A DNA stretch of 64,000 nt, taken from NCBI RefSeq assembly GCF_029577735.1, contig NZ_JARQTO010000001.1:496001-560000 (forward strand). Reading direction: 5' to 3'. Each line of letters begins with the position of its first letter. Position 1 is the first letter of the stretch. The stretch comes from Exercitatus varius. Lineage in GTDB: Bacteria > Pseudomonadota > Gammaproteobacteria > Enterobacterales > Pasteurellaceae. This document shows positions 60,468-64,000 of this stretch, piece by piece. The translations under genes and the position numbers were made by a program. The notes below the pieces were generated by a model that worked only from the letters and a program-made list of their open reading frames with translations, did no database searches and was not told the origin of the DNA.

Positions 60468-61823
60468 ATGAGCATTCAATCCAATGAAATTCTCGAAACC
60501 ATCCGCATGGTGGCGGATCAAAATTTCGATGTAAGGACCATTACTATCGGTATCGATTTGCATGACTGTATCAGCCGCGATATGGACCAATTAAACCGAA
60601 ATATTTATCAAAAAATCACCAGCGTCGGCAAAGATCTGGTTAAAACCGCTCAAATTCTTTCCGCCAAATACGGCGTACCTATTGTAAACCAGCGAATTTC
60701 CGTCACGCCTATCGCCCAAATTGCGGCGGCGACCAAATCGGATTCTTACGTATCCGTTGCGCAAACTTTAGATCGCGCGGCAAAAACCATCGGCGTATCT
60801 TTTATCGGCGGCTTTTCCGCTCTGGTGCAAAAAGGGATGTCGCCTTCGGACGAAGTGCTGATTCGCTCCATTCCGGAAGCCATGAAAACCACGGATATCG
60901 TCTGCAGCTCCATCAATATCGGTTCCACCCGCGCAGGAATTAACATGGATGCGGTGAAACTGGCGGGCGAAACCATCAAACGCACGGCAAACATCACGCC
61001 GGAAGGCTTCGGCTGTGCCAAAATCGTGGTGTTCTGTAATGCCGTAGAAGACAATCCTTTTATGGCGGGCGCTTTCCACGGTTCCGGCGAAGCGGATGCG
61101 GTGATTAACGTGGGAGTCTCGGGCCCGGGCGTGGTAAAAGAAGCGTTGGCAAATTCCCGCGCCACCACATTAACGGAAGTGGCGGAAGTGGTCAAAAAAA
61201 CCGCTTTTAAAATTACCCGCGTGGGCGAATTAATCGGTCAGGAAGCGGCTAAAATGCTGAATATTCCGTTCGGCATCCTGGATTTATCACTCGCCCCTAC
61301 GCCGGCTATCGGCGATTCCGTGGCGCGCATTTTAGAAACCATGGGCTTAACCGTTTGCGGTACCCACGGCACCACAGCCGCCCTTGCGCTGTTAAATGAC
61401 GCCGTGAAAAAAGGCGGCATGATGGCATCCAGTGCCGTCGGCGGTTTAAGCGGTGCGTTTATTCCGGTTTCCGAAGACGAAGGCATGATCGCCGCGGCGG
61501 AAAGCGGCATCCTCACGCTGGACAAACTGGAAGCCATGACGGCGGTTTGTTCCGTCGGTCTGGACATGATTGCCGTGCCGGGCAGCACGCCGGCCCACAC
61601 AATTTCCGGCATTATCGCCGATGAGGCGGCAATCGGCATGATCAACGGCAAAACCACCGCCGTACGTATTATTCCGGTCACTGGGAAAGATGTGGGGGAA
61701 AGCGTAGAATTCGGCGGTTTGCTCGGTTACGCACCGATTATGCCCGTGAAGGAAGGCTCCTGCGAAGTGTTTGTCAACCGCGGCGGACGCATTCCCGCGC
61801 CGGTACAATCTATGAAAAACTGA
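60468..61823 (+). CDS. UPF0210 (PFL-like, DUF711) family protein
   Basis: A 451-residue protein of the UPF0210/DUF711 family, described as distantly related to pyruvate formate-lyase-like folds. Conserved pieces include GIDLHDCISRDMD, GGFSALVQKGMS, NIGSTRAGINMDAV, GVSGPGVVKEAL and the C-terminal EVFVNRGGRIPAPVQS. No glycyl-radical motif of true PFL is seen. Function is unknown. GAGGTG precedes the start and an ACT-domain gene is directly upstream, so the pair is probably one functional unit. Confidence 0.9.
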   Translation: MSIQSNEILETIRMVADQNFDVRTITIGIDLHDCISRDMDQLNRNIYQKITSVGKDLVKTAQILSAKYGVPIVNQRISVTPIAQIAAATKSDSYVSVAQTLDRAAKTIGVSFIGGFSALVQKGMSPSDEVLIRSIPEAMKTTDIVCSSINIGSTRAGINMDAVKLAGETIKRTANITPEGFGCAKIVVFCNAVEDNPFMAGAFHGSGEADAVINVGVSGPGVVKEALANSRATTLTEVAEVVKKTAFKITRVGELIGQEAAKMLNIPFGILDLSLAPTPAIGDSVARILETMGLTVCGTHGTTAALALLNDAVKKGGMMASSAVGGLSGAFIPVSEDEGMIAAAESGILTLDKLEAMTAVCSVGLDMIAVPGSTPAHTISGIIADEAAIGMINGKTTAVRIIPVTGKDVGESVEFGGLLGYAPIMPVKEGSCEVFVNRGGRIPAPVQSMKN

Positions 61824-62231
61824 TTGTCGTTAACCCACAAAAGTGCGGTCGAAAATCATTGAGTTTTTTGACCGCATTTTTGCTCCGTTCATTTTCTTTG
61901 CTTGTGCAAAGAAAACGAACCAAAAGAAACACACCCCGACTTCGACGCTTTTCTTCGTTTGGTTGAAATTTTCTCCACGGAAAATAAGTAAACTCGCTTC
62001 GCTCAAACAAACTTATTTTCCTAAAAATTTCAAGTCACTCAGGCGTCTTAGACGGGGATTTCCGCCAATCTAATAAAAACATCCGAATTTTTAACCGCTC
62101 CCCTTGATAGTGCGCGTCTCCTGACGCGTGCTTAAATAAAAGAAAAGGCACTCGTCGGGAGACGTGCGCTATCTTGAAATAAGTGCGGTCAAAAATGTGA
62201 GTGTTTTTAACCACACTTTTATAATGATAAG
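61824..62231. repeat. Repeat-rich spacer with two large inverted repeats
   Basis: The 408 bases hold no gene. They contain uptake signals at both ends (about 61842 and 62181). At 61887-61920 is the imperfect palindrome GTTCATTTTCTTTGC / GCAAAGAAAACGAAC, followed by CAAAAGAAACACACCCCGAC, an element type scattered in many gamma-proteobacterial genomes. At 62106-62173 is a long hairpin with about 26-base arms (GATAGTGCGCGTCTCC and GGAGACGTGCGCTATC at the ends). Confidence 0.75.
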
Positions 62232-64000
62232 TTAATACCCTAAGGTTTTGCCGTCCGGATTACGGGGATCGGAATAGCCGTAAAAGCCGTCGGCATCCGC
62301 CTGAATAATCTGAATTCGCCCCATCGGCGCTTTTTCTTTAATGCTATAACCCATGCCTTTCAGCAAAGTTAAAGTATCCGGACTTAGCCCTTCCTCTACC
62401 CGCAGTTCGTCCGGCAACCATTGATGATGCACACGAGGCGTGACGATGGCTTCCGCCGGATTCATGCCGTGATCCACCGTATTCAAGATACTTTGCAATA
62501 CGGTAGTAATAATGCGCGCACCGCCCGGACTGCCGGTGACCAGCCAAGGTTTAGCGTCTTTCACCACAATAGTCGGCGTCATCGAAGATAACGGACGTTT
62601 TTTCGCGGCAATCGCATTAGATTCGCCGCCGATTAAGCCGTACGCGTTGGCAACGCCCGGTTTAGAGGAAAAATCGTCCATTTCGTTATTCAGTAAAATT
62701 CCCGTGCCTTCCGCCACAATGCCGGTGCCGAAATTGGTGTTCAGCGTGTAAGTTACCGCCACGGCGTTGCCTTTCTCGTCCATCACGGAATAATGAGTGG
62801 TCTGATCGCTTTCATAAGGCTGCGGTTTACCCGGTTTGATGTCGGAAGCCGGTTTGGCGACATTATCTTTAATACCGCCGATTAAGGATTTGGCATAATC
62901 TTTCGACACCAATCCTTTCACCGGCACCTTGACGAAATCCGGATCGCCCAAATATTCCGAGCGATCGGCATAAGCCAGTTTCATGGTTTCCGCTAAGGTA
63001 TGAATCGCTTTCGCGCTGTTGACGCCGTATTCCGACAACGGATAATTTTCCAGCATGTTCAGAATCTGCACCAAGTGCACGCCGCCCGAACTTGGCGGCG
63101 GCATGGTGACGACTTTATAACCGCGATAGGTTCCCACAATCGGTTGACGTTCCACCGCTTGATAATTTTTCATATCTTCAAGGCTGATTAAGCCGCCGTG
63201 TTTTTCCATTTCCGCGACGATCTTAGCGGCAATGTCCCCGCGATAAAAGGCTTCGGCGCCCTGTTGAGCAATCTGTTTCAACGATTTCGCCAGATCCTTT
63301 TGCACCAGTAATTCACCGGCGGCAAGCGGTTCACCGTTTTTAAAGAAGATCTTTTTGCTGCTTTCCCATTTGCCGAGAGTGTCTTTTTCAGTCTGTAAGG
63401 TTTTTGCTAAAGTCAAACTGACGGGAATGCCCTATTCCGCCAATTTTATAGCGGGCGCCAACACTTTTTTCAGCGGTAGCGAACCCCATTTTTTCAGTGC
63501 ATATTCCATGCCCGCCACGGTGCCCGGCACGCCTACGGCCAAGTGGGTATAAAGGGATTTGCCGTCGACTACGTTGCCTTTGTCGTCCAAATACATATCT
63601 TTGGAGGCTTTAACCGGCGCCATTTCGCGGAAATCCACGGTAAAATCCTGTCCGGATTTGGCGTCATGCAGCACCATAAAGCCGCCTCCGCCGATATTGC
63701 CCGCATTCGGCAATACCACCGCCAGCGCAAAACCGACACCGACCGCCGCATCCACCGCATTACCGCCCTGTTTCAGGATATCCAGTCCCACTCGGGTGGC
63801 AAGTTCCTGTTCGGAGGCGACCATGCCGTGTTTGCCGTAAATCGGATGAAAAATATCGTTTGCGCTGTCATAACGCTGACCGGCGGCAACCGCCGCATCA
63901 GGTTGCGCCGCCGGTTGAACTGTCTGCGCCGAAACCGGCAACGAGGCCAGAGAAACCGCCACGGCTAACGTACTTAATAAGAAAGGTTTAATGAAGTGTT
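62232..64000 (-). pseudogene. ggt: Gamma-glutamyltranspeptidase, interrupted by one in-frame amber codon (5' end off window)
   Basis: The minus strand encodes a periplasmic gamma-glutamyltranspeptidase. From the edge, signal peptide HFIKPFLLSTLAVAVSLASL leads into the large-subunit part, ending KVLAPAIKLAE, then TAG at 63429-63431. The same frame then continues GIPVSLTLAKTLQTEKD to the end at 62232. The catalytic threonine region at the maturation site (ESDQTTHYSVMDEKGNAVAV) and the C-terminal SPGGARIITTVLQSILN are intact. Only one base separates it from a normal reading (a CAG to TAG change would do). The true start is probably one codon beyond the window. Without suppression only a fragment of the large subunit is made. 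Confidence 0.88.

Noticed and set aside
61810..62073. Small open frames across the repeat-rich spacer
   Set aside because: They consist of repeat sequence (palindrome and uptake signals), like many spurious hypothetical proteins annotated at such elements.
1..64000. CRISPR array, rRNA or tRNA genes
   Set aside because: No regularly spaced direct repeats, no rRNA-like stretches and no cloverleaf with conserved TTCGA-type arms were recognised; a covariance search would be decisive for tRNA.

Overview
The window is chromosomal DNA of a gamma-proteobacterium of the family Pasteurellaceae. The clearest sign is the 9-base uptake signal AAGTGCGGT (or its complement ACCGCACTT), present about fifty times inside and between genes and often as inverted pairs that form terminators. 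Gene content fits: CitXG fusion, PurR, periplasmic ATP-dependent ligase, split recBD, OmpW, a YddA-type ABC protein. Protein similarity and moderate GC point to the Basfia/Mannheimia succiniciproducens or Actinobacillus side of the family, but species cannot be fixed from the sequence alone.

Layout. 1-2.6 kb: an AT-rich accessory end with a partial AAA ATPase, a DUF4143 ATPase and a decayed alpha/beta-hydrolase. 2.6-7.6 kb: truC, yqcC, a DUF2310 zinc-ribbon gene, queF, ppnN, can and a 26-residue membrane protein. 7.6-12.3 kb: a citrate lyase operon (citD-citE-citF-rraA-like-citXG, minus strand) with a perfect FNR box at its promoter, divergent from purR. 13.5-15.4 kb: usg and two truncated genes meeting at a palindrome. 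15.4-20.4 kb: a quinol nitric oxide reductase and the divergent glpF/glpK pair. 20.5-24.9 kb: tyrA, aroF and sppA. 25.2-28.3 kb: purE, purK (with a PurR box) and aspC. 28.3-40.2 kb: prlC, a CnoX-like gene, trxB, ompW, a MetE-like methyltransferase, ligE, gloB, a YafS-like methyltransferase, ycaO and a DUF808 gene. 40.2-47.7 kb: recD, recB, ychN and a purine permease. 47.8-51.0 kb: an AT-rich island without uptake signals encoding a cytosine-5 DNA methyltransferase, a GHKL ATPase fused to a Ymh/HEPN-like domain, and a Vsr endonuclease. 51.3-58.4 kb: dolP, ribE, mdtK and a Fur-box-controlled TonB receptor with a YddA-like ABC protein. 58.5-64 kb: pykA, an ACT/UPF0210 pair, a repeat-rich spacer and a gamma-glutamyltranspeptidase gene broken by one in-frame amber codon.

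Together the genes describe a facultative anaerobe that handles citrate, glycerol and C4 acids, with FNR- and CRP-like sites in front of citD and ompW. Two regulatory circuits partly close inside the window: PurR and its purE operator, and a TyrR-like box before aroF-tyrA.

The most interesting candidate for an undescribed system is the methyltransferase / GHKL-HEPN ATPase / Vsr operon. It looks like a MORC/MutL-type restriction-modification relative, but its large subunit carries an R-x4-H motif typical of HEPN ribonucleases. The next is an RraA-fold protein inside the citrate lyase operon, which may act as an oxaloacetate decarboxylase.
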